A stretch of 64,000 bases of DNA from Pseudomaricurvus sp033283335 (GCA_033283335.1 JAWMQP010000001.1:62001-126000); one strand, 5' to 3'; positions 16,847-26,877 are shown, numbered from the stretch's first letter. Numbers and translations are program-made. Notes: generated from the letters alone by a model not told the origin.

Positions 16847-17644
16847 ATGCCGCAGCAGGATTTACAGGTTTCACTGATACAACAGTCACTGGTATGGCAG
16901 GATGGCGAGGCCAATCGGCAGCGCTTTGCCAAACTGATCCGCGAACAGGAGAGTCCGGCGGACCTGGTGGTCCTGCCGGAAATGTTTACCGCTGGCTTCA
17001 GTATGGAAACCCAACATGTAGCCGAAGCTGCCGACGGCCCAACCCTGGCCTGGATGAAGAGCCTGGCCGCCGAGAGCGGGGCGGTGATCACCGGTAGCTA
17101 CGCCGTCAGGGATGAGGCCAATCCCGACAGGCCGCCGTTTAACCGGCTGGTGTGGATGCGTCCCAATGGTGACTATGACTGCTACGACAAACGGCATCTG
17201 TTTCGCATGGCCGGTGAACACGAGCGCTACCAGTCGGGGCGGGACAAGTTGTTGGTCGAGCTGCACGGTTGGCGCATTTGTCCGATGGTGTGCTACGACC
17301 TGCGTTTTCCGGTGTGGTGCCGAAACACCTCGGAACAGGCCTACGATCTGCTGCTGTTTGTCGCCAATTGGCCAGCAGCCAGGGCCTATCACTGGTCGCA
17401 ACTGCTCAAGGCCCGGGCTATTGAGAACCTGGCCTGTGTGGTGGGCGTCAACCGTGTCGGCCAGGATGGCAAGGGTTTTGATTACAGTGGTGACAGCATC
17501 ATTCTCGATGCCCAGGGATTGCCGCTGGCGGAGCCCGGTTCGGCTGCCGGGGTGTTTTCGGCCACTTTATCTGCGCAAGCCCTCAACGGCTATCGGGAAA
17601 AATTTCCGGCCCACCTGGACGCCGACGCCTTTTCTCTGGAATAG
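16847..17644 (+). CDS. Nitrilase-family omega-amidase, YafV-like
   Basis: A 265-residue carbon-nitrogen hydrolase. The catalytic triad is visible: Glu45 in VLPEMFTAGF, Lys115 in YDKRHLF and Cys149 in PMVCYDLRFPVW. Length and motifs match the YafV/Nit2 branch, whose members hydrolyse 2-oxoglutaramate or 2-oxosuccinamate, repairing products of glutamine or asparagine transamination. The downstream class V aminotransferase begins 83 nt later and could supply such a product, but that link is inference. ATGCCGCAGCAG was taken as the start; no strong ribosome-binding site is evident. Confidence 0.85.
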   Translation: MPQQDLQVSLIQQSLVWQDGEANRQRFAKLIREQESPADLVVLPEMFTAGFSMETQHVAEAADGPTLAWMKSLAAESGAVITGSYAVRDEANPDRPPFNRLVWMRPNGDYDCYDKRHLFRMAGEHERYQSGRDKLLVELHGWRICPMVCYDLRFPVWCRNTSEQAYDLLLFVANWPAARAYHWSQLLKARAIENLACVVGVNRVGQDGKGFDYSGDSIILDAQGLPLAEPGSAAGVFSATLSAQALNGYREKFPAHLDADAFSLE

Positions 17645-17727
17645 CGCGGGCCCAGTCTTGGATCCACGCTTGTTGTAAGGCGGTAAATCACTATACTGTG
17701 CCGGTTTATTTTCGCAGAGAGAAGACT

Positions 17728-18855
17728 ATGCCTGGTTTACGTGCCGATATTGATCCTGAAGGATTGCTGGAATACTCCGTGGTGTTTACGGACCGTTCCC
17801 TCAATCACATGTCGCAGACTTTCCAGCAGGTGATGCGTGATATCTCCAGCACTCTGAGAAGTGTCTACAATGCTGACGCCGTGGCGGTTATTCCCGGTGG
17901 TGGCACCTATGGCATGGAGTCAGTGGCGCGTCAATTTGCTACTGGGCAAAAGTGCCTGGTGATTCGCAACGGCTGGTTCAGCTTTCGCTGGAGCCAAATT
18001 CTGGAAATGGGCCAGATTACTTCCGACATTACCGTGCTGAAGGCCGGTCCTGTCAGCGATCAACCTCAGGCCGCGTTTGCCCCGGTGCCGGTTGAGGAGG
18101 TGGTGAAAATCATCGAAACTGAAAAGCCCCAGGTGGTGTTTGCCCCCCACGTCGAGACGGCGTCTGGCATGTTATTGCCTGATGACTACATCAAGGCGGT
18201 CGCCGCTGCCGTTCATGGCGTTGGCGGACTGTTTGTGCTGGATTGTATTGCTTCAGGCGCTTTGTGGGTGGACATGAAAACCCTGGGCGTTGATGTACTG
18301 ATCAGCGCACCGCAGAAAGGCTGGAGTGCTTCCCCCTGTGCCGGTCTGGTGATGATGAACGAAACGGCGTTGGCGCGCTTGGAGCAGACCACCAGCAGCA
18401 GCTTTGCCTGTGACCTGAAAAAGTGGCTGCAAATCATGCAGGCCTACGAAAATGGTGGCCACGCCTACCATGCCACCATGCCGACGGATGCCCTGGTCAA
18501 ATTCCGTGACACCATGAACGAAATGGCGATATTGGGTTTTGACACCCTGCGTCAGCAACAGATTGAGCTGGGTCAGAAGGTGCGGGCGTTACTCGCCAGC
18601 AAAGGCTTTAACAGCGTTGCCGCCGAAGGCTTTGAAGCGCCGGGTGTGGTGGTGAGCTATACCGCCGATGCCGATATCCACACCGGTAAGAAATTCCTGC
18701 AGGAAGGTTTACAGGTGGCTGCCGGGGTGCCGTTGCAGTGTGATGAGCCGGCCGATTACCAGACATTCCGCATCGGTTTGTTCGGTCTGGACAAGCTGGG
18801 CAATGTGGATCGCACGGTCAGCTACCTGAGCGACGCCCTCGATAAACTCGTTTAA
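17728..18855 (+). CDS. Class V aminotransferase (alanine-glyoxylate / serine-pyruvate type)
   Basis: A 375-residue PLP enzyme. I chose the ATG at 17728 because AGAGAG lies just upstream; an in-frame start at 17698 would add an unlikely MPVYFRREKT. Landmarks are VIPGGGTYGMESVAR (about 54-68) for cofactor binding, HVETASGMLLP, FVLDCIASGALWVDM with the PLP-ring Asp, and the Schiff-base Lys197 in ISAPQKGWSASPCAG. It resembles alanine:glyoxylate aminotransferases. The preceding omega-amidase gene raises the idea that it uses glutamine or asparagine as donor. A strong hairpin follows the stop codon. Confidence 0.83.
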   Translation: MPGLRADIDPEGLLEYSVVFTDRSLNHMSQTFQQVMRDISSTLRSVYNADAVAVIPGGGTYGMESVARQFATGQKCLVIRNGWFSFRWSQILEMGQITSDITVLKAGPVSDQPQAAFAPVPVEEVVKIIETEKPQVVFAPHVETASGMLLPDDYIKAVAAAVHGVGGLFVLDCIASGALWVDMKTLGVDVLISAPQKGWSASPCAGLVMMNETALARLEQTTSSSFACDLKKWLQIMQAYENGGHAYHATMPTDALVKFRDTMNEMAILGFDTLRQQQIELGQKVRALLASKGFNSVAAEGFEAPGVVVSYTADADIHTGKKFLQEGLQVAAGVPLQCDEPADYQTFRIGLFGLDKLGNVDRTVSYLSDALDKLV

Positions 18856-18864
18856 GGCGTGTTA

Positions 18865-18900
18865 CCCCACTCAACCGGAGCTATCTCCGGTTGAGTGGGG
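18865..18900. terminator. 16-bp perfect hairpin between convergent genes
   Basis: CCCCACTCAACCGGAG and its exact complement flank a CTAT loop. It lies 9 nt after the aminotransferase stop and 50 nt from the pepD stop. No U-tract follows on either strand, so it may act as a bidirectional transcript-end structure rather than a classical intrinsic terminator. Confidence 0.7.
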
Positions 18901-18950
18901 GTGGCTGATGCGTCTATCAATGTTTGGCTTTGATAAGCCGTGTTTTGCGT

Positions 18951-20399
18951 TTACAGGCGCTTCAACACCGCCAGCAACAATTGCCAAAAAGGCTCCACTG
19001 TTGAGATTTCCAGGCGTTCGCGAGGTGAGTGAGCGCCGCGAATGGTGGGGCCGAAAGAGATCGCCTCAACACCTTCCATCTTATCCAACAAGATCCCGCA
19101 TTCGAGTCCCGCGTGGATGGCTTTCACTTCCGGCAGCGTTTGATGCAAGTCCTGATAGGTGTCTTTGACAGTTTGCAGTAACTGGCTGTTAAAGTCCGGT
19201 AACCACCCCGGATAGGCGATGGTTTCCTTGGCCTGCAGACCAAACGCCTCGCTGATCGACAGCAGGCTGTCGGCCAGGCCTTCGGCTTCCATGGCGTTGA
19301 AGTAACGCAGGCTGGTTTCGACAAACAGCGACTCGGGTGTCACCTTCACCACCGCCATGTTGATGCTCAAATCCACCAGATCCGCCGGGTGTTCGGCGTT
19401 GTAGCTCTGGGCGCCATGAGGCAGGGCCAGCAGCAGGCGATAGACCGCTTGTTGAGCTTCTTTTGTCAGCATCTGCTCAATGTCGACAGCTTCCTGGGTC
19501 AATTCCAGGCCGGCATCGGCAGGTGGTAAATAGGCTTTCCAGCGTGCCAGCAGCGATTCGGTCAATTCGTCGACTTGAGCCAGTTTGTCCGCAGGAATCG
19601 CCACTTCAAAACTGGCAGAGCGGGGAATCACATTGTGAGCCACACCGCCGCTCATCGAACAGAGCCTCACGCCCAGTTGATCCGCCTGGCGCAGCCACTG
19701 GGCCACCAGTTTGTTGGCGTTGCCCAGTTGTTGGTGGATCTGGATACCGGAATGGCCGCCGGCCAGACCGCGCAGCCAATAGCGACGAGTCACGTAAGAG
19801 GAAGTAATCGTTTCGTGACTCAGCGAGCGTGTTAATTCCCAGTCACGGCCGCCGGCGCAACCGACAAACAGCTCCCCCCAGTCTTCCGTATCCAGGTTCA
19901 ACAGCTTGGTGCCCGTTAACAGAGAGGCATCCAAATTGATGGCGCCACCGAGTCCGGTTTCTTCATCGATGGTAAACAGCAGCTCCAGGGCGGGGTGCTG
20001 AACCTCGGGGTCGGTCATCAGCGCCAGTGCCGCTGCACAGCCGAGGCCATTATCGGCGCCAAGGGTGGTGCGATCTGCCAGCAACCAGCCGTCTTCTATC
20101 CGCAACTGCAGGCTGTCGGTATGGAAATCGTGGTCTTTATCCTCCGTCTTCACCGTCACCATATCCACGTGATTCTGAATGATGGTGGTGGGCTGCTGTT
20201 CGCAGCCTGGCGAAGCTGGCACATAAATCACTAGATTGCCGATGGCGTCCTGTTTCCAGGAATGGCCATGGGTGTTCGCCAGGTCAATTAAGTACTGGAG
20301 AATCTGCTGTTCATGCTTGGAGGGGCGTGGAATTTGGGTGAATTGATAAAAGTGCTGCCACAAATGGGCAGGCTGGGTCGGGTACAGATTGGGTTTCAT
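18951..20399 (-). CDS. pepD: Aminoacyl-histidine dipeptidase (peptidase D, M20 family)
   Basis: A 482-residue M20C metallopeptidase, the usual length for PepD. Metal and catalytic motifs are in order: QNHVDMV (about 75-81), TTLGADNGLGCA with the bridging Asp (about 115-126), and the general-base pair in LFTIDEETGLGGA (about 145-157). Later ligands fall in LNLDTEDWG and near the C-terminal AIHAGLECGIL. It hydrolyses Xaa-His and related dipeptides in the cytoplasm with two zinc ions. It is a single-gene unit, divergent from putA with an 83-bp gap. Confidence 0.92.
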   Translation of the reverse strand: MKPNLYPTQPAHLWQHFYQFTQIPRPSKHEQQILQYLIDLANTHGHSWKQDAIGNLVIYVPASPGCEQQPTTIIQNHVDMVTVKTEDKDHDFHTDSLQLRIEDGWLLADRTTLGADNGLGCAAALALMTDPEVQHPALELLFTIDEETGLGGAINLDASLLTGTKLLNLDTEDWGELFVGCAGGRDWELTRSLSHETITSSYVTRRYWLRGLAGGHSGIQIHQQLGNANKLVAQWLRQADQLGVRLCSMSGGVAHNVIPRSASFEVAIPADKLAQVDELTESLLARWKAYLPPADAGLELTQEAVDIEQMLTKEAQQAVYRLLLALPHGAQSYNAEHPADLVDLSINMAVVKVTPESLFVETSLRYFNAMEAEGLADSLLSISEAFGLQAKETIAYPGWLPDFNSQLLQTVKDTYQDLHQTLPEVKAIHAGLECGILLDKMEGVEAISFGPTIRGAHSPRERLEISTVEPFWQLLLAVLKRL

Positions 20400-20482
20400 G
20401 GGCGGGTCGTATTCAGTAAGACTTGGCTATATTACAGCATAGATAGGGGGTAAAACACCGGGTTGCGCGGACGAATGGGATT

Positions 20483-23400
20483 ATGGCGACACTTTCTTCA
20501 GGGCCTCAATTGCCTACGTCACTGTCGGGCGATGCGCATGAGACGGCTTTTGTTCTCCAGTCGAGTGAAGACCAGGTCTGGCGACGCTCACTCGAACGAC
20601 GTCAGAACCTGCATCGCGCTTTTCGGGCGCCAGAGCAACAGGTGCTCGAACGTCTGCTGCTGGAGGCCCAGCTAACGGACACCCTGCGATCACGCATTCA
20701 CGCCCAGGCCCGGCAGTTTGTCGAGGGACTGCGGGCACCGTCGAAGCCGGATTCGATAATCGATGCCCTGTTGAACGAATATTCCCTGTCGACCCACGAG
20801 GGGGTGACGCTGATGTGTCTGGCCGAAGCTCTGTTGCGGGTACCCGACAAATTCTCAGCGGATGCACTGATTCGCGATAAACTGCTGGCGGGCAACTGGT
20901 CAATAAGCCGTCGCCAGCGTAATCCATGGTTCGTTGGGCTTTGTCGTAGCGGGTTGCGGGCCGGTCAGTGGGTATTGCGGGAGGATGACGCCGCCTTCTG
21001 GCAGGTCTGGTTACGGCAGTTGGCGGAGCCCATTATTCGCGCTTCTGTGCGCACAGGAATGCATGCCATCGGCAGGCATTTCGTCTTGGGCGATGGGATT
21101 GAGTCGGCCTTGAAGCGGGCTGCTAGCAGCCAGCGTAAAGCCCGGCGTGAGGGTCGGATTGAATACCGTTATTCGTTTGATATGTTGGGGGAGGGGGCCA
21201 GAACCCAAGCGGATGCGGATCGATATTTTAAACGTTATTGCGAAGCCATTAAGGCCATTGGTGCTCAGGCGAACAAGCAGCGCAAGTTGTATGAGCGGGA
21301 GGGTATTTCCATCAAGTTGTCAGCCTTACACCCCCGCTATGAGATCAGCCAGCAGTCGAGGGTGATGTCGGAACTGGGACCGCGCTTGTTGCAATTGGCT
21401 CGCCTGGCCAGGCAGCGCGGCATCCCATTGACGGTGGATGCCGAGGAGGCCGAGCGCCTGGATCTGTCACTCGATGTCATGGAGAGAGTCCTGCAGGATG
21501 GGTCGTTAGCGGGCTGGGATGGTTTTGGGTTGGCGGTGCAGGCCTATCAAAAGCGTGCTCTGGATCTGGTGGACTGGGTGTTGGCCCTGGCTCGCAAGGT
21601 CCGTTGCAAAATCAACGTTCGTTTGGTCAAAGGCGCTTACTGGGATTCGGAAATCAAATGGAGCCAAGAGCAGGGATTGACGGACTACCCGGTATTTACC
21701 CGCAAGGCGGCCACGGATGTGTCTTATCAGGCCTGTGTCCGCAAGTTGCTGGCCAATCGCGAGTATCTCTACCCGCAGTTCGCCACTCACAATGCCTACA
21801 CGGTGGCCACTATTTTGGCGATGGATGATGAGTGCACGGCTTTAACCCCGCGTCAGGGGTACGAATTCCAGCGGTTGCACGGTATGGGGGAAGCCCTGTA
21901 TCAGCAGGTGATGAAATGTGAACCTGTCGCCTGTCGGGTGTATGCACCGGTTGGGCACTACGCCGATCTGCTGGCCTATCTGGTCAGGCGCCTGCTGGAA
22001 AACGGGGCAAATAGTTCCTTCGTCAATCGCGTACTCGACGAAAATGTCGCCACTGAACGACTGCTGGAGGACCCCGTCGAAGTGATGCAGGCGTTTACGC
22101 TCAAGCGCAATGGTGTGATCCCGTTGCCGGAGGACCTGTTTCGCCATGAATCCACCGCGGGTGATGAAGCTCGGCATCTGCTGGGCAGCGCGCGCAAAAA
22201 CTCGGCTGGATTGGACTTCAGTGATCGGCTGACACTCTCTCATCTACAGCAACAGTTGAAAGACTGGTGGCAGCAGGCTCAAGTCCAAGGGATGGAGGCG
22301 ACGGAAGGTGAGGCGGTTGAAGCAGACAGTCCTGCCGGCCAATGGCAGTTAAACCCGGCGGATCGTCGGCAGCGGGTGGGCTGGGTGCCATTGGACACCG
22401 TTGAGTCCCTGCATGAAAAGTTGGATATGATAGCCGCAGGTGCTGAGACCTGGGCTTCCCGTCCGGTTAAGGAACGCGCCCGCTTATTGCGGTTGCTTGC
22501 CGATTCCCTGGAGCAACATCGAGTGGCGATCATGGGGTTGTGCGTGAAGGAAGCGGGCAAAACCTTGCCGGACGCTCTGGCCGAAGTGCGAGAGGCCGTG
22601 GATTTCTGTCGCTATTATGCCGACCAGGCCGAGCTCACGCTGCGGCGTCCGGGCATTCGATCGCGAGGCCTGGTGGTGTGTATCAGTCCCTGGAATTTCC
22701 CCCTCGCCATCTTTCTGGGACAGGTGAGCGCTGCGCTGGTGGCGGGTAACTGTGTGCTGGCCAAGCCGGCTCAGCAAACTCGTTGTATCGCCCTTAAGGT
22801 CAAGCAGTTGATGCAAGAGTGTGGGTTTCCGGAGTCGGCGATGCAGTTAGCCCTGCTGCCGGGGGAGGCGCTGGGGGACAGCATTCGGGAGGATGATCGT
22901 ATCCAGGCCGTGTTGTTCACCGGCGCTGTCGCCACCGCGCGTCATTTAGCCGGCTTGTTGTCGGAGCGACGCGGCACGAGTGTGCCGCTGGTGGCCGAGA
23001 CCGGCGGTCAGAATGTGATGATCGTCGATTCCACCGCCTTGCTTGAGCAGGTGGTTGATGATGTTGTGGTGTCAGCATTTCAAAGCGCGGGCCAACGCTG
23101 TTCGGCCCTGCGGGTGGTGTTTGTGCAGGAGGAAATTGCGGACGACTTGATCCGGATGCTGCAGTGGGCGATGCAAGAGTTGGTGGTGGGGGATCCGGCT
23201 TTATTGGCCACGGATATTGGCCCGGTCATCGACGAGCCGGCTCGTATTCGTCTGCAGAGGCACAGTGAATTCCTCAACAGTTTCAGCAAAGAAAGCCAGT
23301 GTTACGAGCTTCCGAGATCGATTCGGCAGAGAGTCGTGTCCGATACCGGCGAGGGTAGTGACGCTCGGGCATTTACCGCCGCCAAAAACGGTTCTACCTC

Positions 23401-24520
23401 CAACGCCTGGGCCCGACTGTTGTATCAGTGCCAGATCGATACGGATTTGAGCCACGGTGACTATTGGCCACCGCAGTTGTTCGAGTTGTCTGGTATTGAA
23501 GTATTGGCAGAGGAGGTGTTTGGGCCAGTATTGCACCTGGTTCGTTATCGGGCCAGTGAACTGGATGCGGTTATCGATCAGGTGAACTCGCTCGGCTATG
23601 GCCTCACATTGGGGGTGCACAGCCGCAATGAAACCTTGGCCGAGACCATTGCCTCGCGCGCAAAGGTGGGCAATGTGTATATCAATCGCAACATGATTGG
23701 AGCCGTGGTCGGCGCTCAGCCGTTTGGCGGGCGCGGTTTATCCGGCACCGGACCCAAGGCGGGTGGACCTCACTATTTGTTGAGGTTGGTGCACCTGTCA
23801 TTGGATGAGCTGGGAGCGGTACCGGAGTGGGATCGACTGGGAGAGCTGGACCGGTTGCAGGCCGATGGCAGCTGTTGTGTGGAAGGCCCCCTGTGGGCCA
23901 GTCGCATGGTGGTTTGCCGGCAGGCCATCAATGAATTACTGGGCTGGCGAGATACCTGGGTGCAGGAAATGCTGTCGGAAGCGCTTCCGCAGATTCGGCA
24001 GTTGATGGCGTGGATTGGTCGCGGGGCTCTGAACGTTAGATCACTACCGGGACCCACCGGCGAGCACAATTGCTTACAACTGGAACCTCGCGGGCGGGTA
24101 GCGATTGTGGTGTCGGAATCCGTGCGGCTGTCGCAGGCAGTGGTGGACGGATTTGCCGCGCTGCTGAGTGGCAATGAGGTGGTGTTTGTCACGGACACAG
24201 CCCATCAGGAGCATTTGCAGGCCCTGATGCAATGCTGGTTGACGCCGAAAGTCACGCCAGCTCTGCAGCTGGAGTTGAAACCCATGTCTGAACTGCAATG
24301 TCTGTGTCTGGACCCGGTCGTCCAGGCTGTGATGGTGGTGGCCTCAGATGACTTGGTGGAGACGGTGAATCGGTGGTTGGTTCACCGCGAAGGCGGAATG
24401 ATTCCCGTGATAGTTTCTGACTCTTTGCGACAGCGTCTGTTGCGACTGACCTGTGAAAAGACGATCACGATCAACACGGCGGCCATAGGTGGTAATGCCG
24501 CGCTGCTCAATCAGTCCTAG
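20483..24520 (+). CDS. putA: Bifunctional proline dehydrogenase / P5C dehydrogenase PutA, no RHH domain
   Basis: A 1345-residue fusion. After a helical arm domain (about 30-190), the FAD-dependent proline dehydrogenase barrel spans about 210-560, with KLSALHPRYE, RLVKGAYWDSEIKW and YPQFATHNAYT. The NAD-dependent P5C dehydrogenase covers about 640-1100, with ISPWNFPLAIFLGQ, AETGGQNVMIV and catalytic Cys873 in FQSAGQRCSALR. About 230 C-terminal residues match the extra domain found in long type B/C PutAs, which folds like the dehydrogenase and caps the channel. The N-terminal ribbon-helix-helix of trifunctional E. coli PutA is absent, so this protein should not repress itself. Proline is oxidised to glutamate at the membrane. 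Confidence 0.93.
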   Translation: MATLSSGPQLPTSLSGDAHETAFVLQSSEDQVWRRSLERRQNLHRAFRAPEQQVLERLLLEAQLTDTLRSRIHAQARQFVEGLRAPSKPDSIIDALLNEYSLSTHEGVTLMCLAEALLRVPDKFSADALIRDKLLAGNWSISRRQRNPWFVGLCRSGLRAGQWVLREDDAAFWQVWLRQLAEPIIRASVRTGMHAIGRHFVLGDGIESALKRAASSQRKARREGRIEYRYSFDMLGEGARTQADADRYFKRYCEAIKAIGAQANKQRKLYEREGISIKLSALHPRYEISQQSRVMSELGPRLLQLARLARQRGIPLTVDAEEAERLDLSLDVMERVLQDGSLAGWDGFGLAVQAYQKRALDLVDWVLALARKVRCKINVRLVKGAYWDSEIKWSQEQGLTDYPVFTRKAATDVSYQACVRKLLANREYLYPQFATHNAYTVATILAMDDECTALTPRQGYEFQRLHGMGEALYQQVMKCEPVACRVYAPVGHYADLLAYLVRRLLENGANSSFVNRVLDENVATERLLEDPVEVMQAFTLKRNGVIPLPEDLFRHESTAGDEARHLLGSARKNSAGLDFSDRLTLSHLQQQLKDWWQQAQVQGMEATEGEAVEADSPAGQWQLNPADRRQRVGWVPLDTVESLHEKLDMIAAGAETWASRPVKERARLLRLLADSLEQHRVAIMGLCVKEAGKTLPDALAEVREAVDFCRYYADQAELTLRRPGIRSRGLVVCISPWNFPLAIFLGQVSAALVAGNCVLAKPAQQTRCIALKVKQLMQECGFPESAMQLALLPGEALGDSIREDDRIQAVLFTGAVATARHLAGLLSERRGTSVPLVAETGGQNVMIVDSTALLEQVVDDVVVSAFQSAGQRCSALRVVFVQEEIADDLIRMLQWAMQELVVGDPALLATDIGPVIDEPARIRLQRHSEFLNSFSKESQCYELPRSIRQRVVSDTGEGSDARAFTAAKNGSTSNAWARLLYQCQIDTDLSHGDYWPPQLFELSGIEVLAEEVFGPVLHLVRYRASELDAVIDQVNSLGYGLTLGVHSRNETLAETIASRAKVGNVYINRNMIGAVVGAQPFGGRGLSGTGPKAGGPHYLLRLVHLSLDELGAVPEWDRLGELDRLQADGSCCVEGPLWASRMVVCRQAINELLGWRDTWVQEMLSEALPQIRQLMAWIGRGALNVRSLPGPTGEHNCLQLEPRGRVAIVVSESVRLSQAVVDGFAALLSGNEVVFVTDTAHQEHLQALMQCWLTPKVTPALQLELKPMSELQCLCLDPVVQAVMVVASDDLVETVNRWLVHREGGMIPVIVSDSLRQRLLRLTCEKTITINTAAIGGNAALLNQS

Positions 24521-24665
24521 CCTGCAGCATAAGGGGCGGTTCAGTTAAGGGGCCTCTGGCCCCGAGTTTCTGGCCTCAGAGGCGGTTTTCCTATACCCTT
24601 GCACCCCTTAATTTCAGTGGTTCCCCCCTGAATTTGTTAACTCTAGTTCTAAGTATTTCCCCACT

Positions 24666-25730
24666 ATGCGTCGTCAGGATTTTTTCTACCAACTCCCCGA
24701 TGAGTTGATTGCCCGCCAGCCCGCATCGGAACGCCGTGGCAGCCGCTTGTTGCGTCTTGATGGTGAAACCGGTTCCATTCAGCATGGCCAGTTTCCGGAT
24801 CTGCTGCACTGGCTGCAACCTGGAGATCTGATGATCTTCAATAACACCCGAGTGATTCCGGCCCGGGTGTTTGGCCGCAAAGCCAGTGGTGGTCAAGTCG
24901 AGGTGTTGGTGGAACGTGTGATCGACAGCCACCGGGTGCTGGCCCATACCCGCGCCAGTAAGTCGCCCAAGGTCGGTAGCGAGATTATCCTGGAGGATGG
25001 CACCACTCTGACGGTTGAAGACCGACAGGATGCCTTGTTTCAACTGGCGTTCCCTCCTGATCAGCCCGTCCTGGAAGTACTGGAGCGCATTGGCCATATG
25101 CCGCTACCGCCCTATATTGATCGTGATGACGTCGATGAAGACCGTGAACGCTATCAGACCGTCTACAGTGATGAGAGCAAGAAAGGCGCGGTGGCCGCAC
25201 CAACGGCGGGCTTGCACTTTGATGAGCATCTGCTGGAACAGTTGAAAGCCAAAGGCGTAAAAATTGCCTTTGTCACCCTGCATGTGGGGGCTGGAACCTT
25301 TCAGCCGGTGCGTGTCGATGATATCAAGCAGCATCGCATGCACAGTGAGATCATGGAGCTGGATGCCGAGGTGTGTGAGCAGGTCAAACAGACCAAGGCC
25401 TCCGGCGGACGTGTCATTGCGGTGGGGACCACCAGTGTGCGCTGCCTGGAGACGGCGGCACAAAATGGTGAGTTAACGCCATATCAGGGGGAAACCAATA
25501 TCTTTATTTACCCCAGTTACCAATATCAGGTGGTGGATGCTCTGGTGACTAACTTTCACTTGCCGGAATCCACCTTGTTGATGCTGGTGTCGGCGTTTGC
25601 CGGCTACCGTCACACCATGGCGGCTTACGATGAAGCAGTGGCCGAGCGCTACCGTTTCTTCAGCTATGGTGATGCCATGTTTATTACCCGAAACCCCAAT
25701 GCCAGCGCCGAGGAAATTTGCAGTGAGTGA
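24666..25730 (+). CDS. queA: S-adenosylmethionine:tRNA ribosyltransferase-isomerase QueA
   Basis: A 354-residue protein beginning MRRQDFFYQLPDELIARQPA, the usual QueA start (DFxFxLPxELIAQxP). Other hallmarks are DLMIFNNTRVIPAR (about 57-70), GHMPLPPYI, KKGAVAAPTAGLHF and THFHLPxSTLLMLV-type text near 300-320. It transfers the ribosyl part of SAM to 7-aminomethyl-7-deazaguanine in tRNA to form epoxyqueuosine. Its last codons overlap the start chosen for tgt, the enzyme that acts just before it in the pathway. Confidence 0.96.
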   Translation: MRRQDFFYQLPDELIARQPASERRGSRLLRLDGETGSIQHGQFPDLLHWLQPGDLMIFNNTRVIPARVFGRKASGGQVEVLVERVIDSHRVLAHTRASKSPKVGSEIILEDGTTLTVEDRQDALFQLAFPPDQPVLEVLERIGHMPLPPYIDRDDVDEDRERYQTVYSDESKKGAVAAPTAGLHFDEHLLEQLKAKGVKIAFVTLHVGAGTFQPVRVDDIKQHRMHSEIMELDAEVCEQVKQTKASGGRVIAVGTTSVRCLETAAQNGELTPYQGETNIFIYPSYQYQVVDALVTNFHLPESTLLMLVSAFAGYRHTMAAYDEAVAERYRFFSYGDAMFITRNPNASAEEICSE

Positions 25731-26877
25731 TGTGCAACCATCAGGTGAGAAGCGCACCTGTTTTATGGAGTTCGAGCTGGACACTACCCAGGGCAAAGCC
25801 CGTCGTGGACGCCTGAAGTTTCCCCGTGGCGTGGTTGAGACTCCGGCGTTTATGCCGGTGGGAACCTACGGCACGGTCAAAGGCATGCTGCCCCGCGACA
25901 TCGAAGAGATCGGCGCACATATCATATTGGGCAACACCTTTCATCTGATGCTGCGCCCGGGCACCGAAGTGGTCAAAGCTCATGGTGACTTGCACGACTT
26001 TATGCAGTGGCAGGGGCCGATCCTGACGGATTCCGGCGGCTTTCAGGTGTTCAGCCTGGGCAAAATGCGCAAGATTACCGAGCAAGGCGTGACCTTCCAG
26101 TCGCCGATCAATGGCAGTAAGGTGGAACTTAACCCGGAAATTGCCATGCAGGTGCAGAGGGATCTGGGCTCTGACATTGTGATGATTTTCGATGAGTGCA
26201 CGCCCTATCCCGCGACCGAAAAAGAGGCCCGCGACTCAATGGAGCTGTCGCTGCGCTGGGCCAAGCGCAGTAAAGATGCCCACGGTGACAGTCCCTCGGC
26301 CTTGTTTGGTATTGTGCAAGGGGGGATGTACGAGCATTTGCGCGACGAATCTCTGCAGGGCCTGACGGACATTGATTTTGATGGCTATGCCATTGGTGGT
26401 CTGTCTGTTGGGGAACCGAAAGAAGATATGATCCGGATTCTGGACCACCTGGCCGATCAGATGCCCGCCGACAAGCCTCGTTATCTGATGGGAGTCGGTA
26501 AGCCGGCGGATATTGTCGAAGCCGTGCGGCGCGGGGTGGATATGTTTGACTGTGTGATGCCGACGCGCAATGCCCGTAACGGTCATTTATTCACCAGCGA
26601 GGGTGTGATCAAGATCCGTAACGCCAAGCACCGTCATGACACCGGCCCTTTGGATGCAGAGTGCGATTGTCACACCTGTACCAACTTTAGCCGCAGCTAT
26701 TTGCATCATTTGGATAAATGCGGTGAAATCCTCGGCGCCCAGTTGAACACCATTCACAACCTGCGTTTTTACCAGAATGTGATGGCAGGGTTGCGCTCGG
26801 CCATTGCCGAACATCGTCTGGAGGACTTTGTTCAGGCTTTTTATGCCAAGCAGGGGCTTGAAGTACCGCCTTTATGA
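25723..26877 (+). CDS. tgt: tRNA-guanine transglycosylase
   Basis: A 384-residue enzyme if translation starts at the GTG at 25723, which has GAGGAAA 7 nt upstream and overlaps the queA stop by 8 nt. Family proteins start at the MEFELDT equivalent, an ATG at 25765 (370 residues) with no evident ribosome-binding site, so the extra 14 residues are uncertain. Landmarks are ILTDSGGFQVFSL with the catalytic-pocket Asp, DIVMIFDECTPYP, FGIVQGGMYE, MFDCVMPTRNARNGHLF with the nucleophile Asp, and the zinc site CDCHTC...H near residue 315-345. It exchanges guanine-34 for preQ1 in GUN-anticodon tRNAs. Confidence 0.94.
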   Translation: MSDVQPSGEKRTCFMEFELDTTQGKARRGRLKFPRGVVETPAFMPVGTYGTVKGMLPRDIEEIGAHIILGNTFHLMLRPGTEVVKAHGDLHDFMQWQGPILTDSGGFQVFSLGKMRKITEQGVTFQSPINGSKVELNPEIAMQVQRDLGSDIVMIFDECTPYPATEKEARDSMELSLRWAKRSKDAHGDSPSALFGIVQGGMYEHLRDESLQGLTDIDFDGYAIGGLSVGEPKEDMIRILDHLADQMPADKPRYLMGVGKPADIVEAVRRGVDMFDCVMPTRNARNGHLFTSEGVIKIRNAKHRHDTGPLDAECDCHTCTNFSRSYLHHLDKCGEILGAQLNTIHNLRFYQNVMAGLRSAIAEHRLEDFVQAFYAKQGLEVPPL

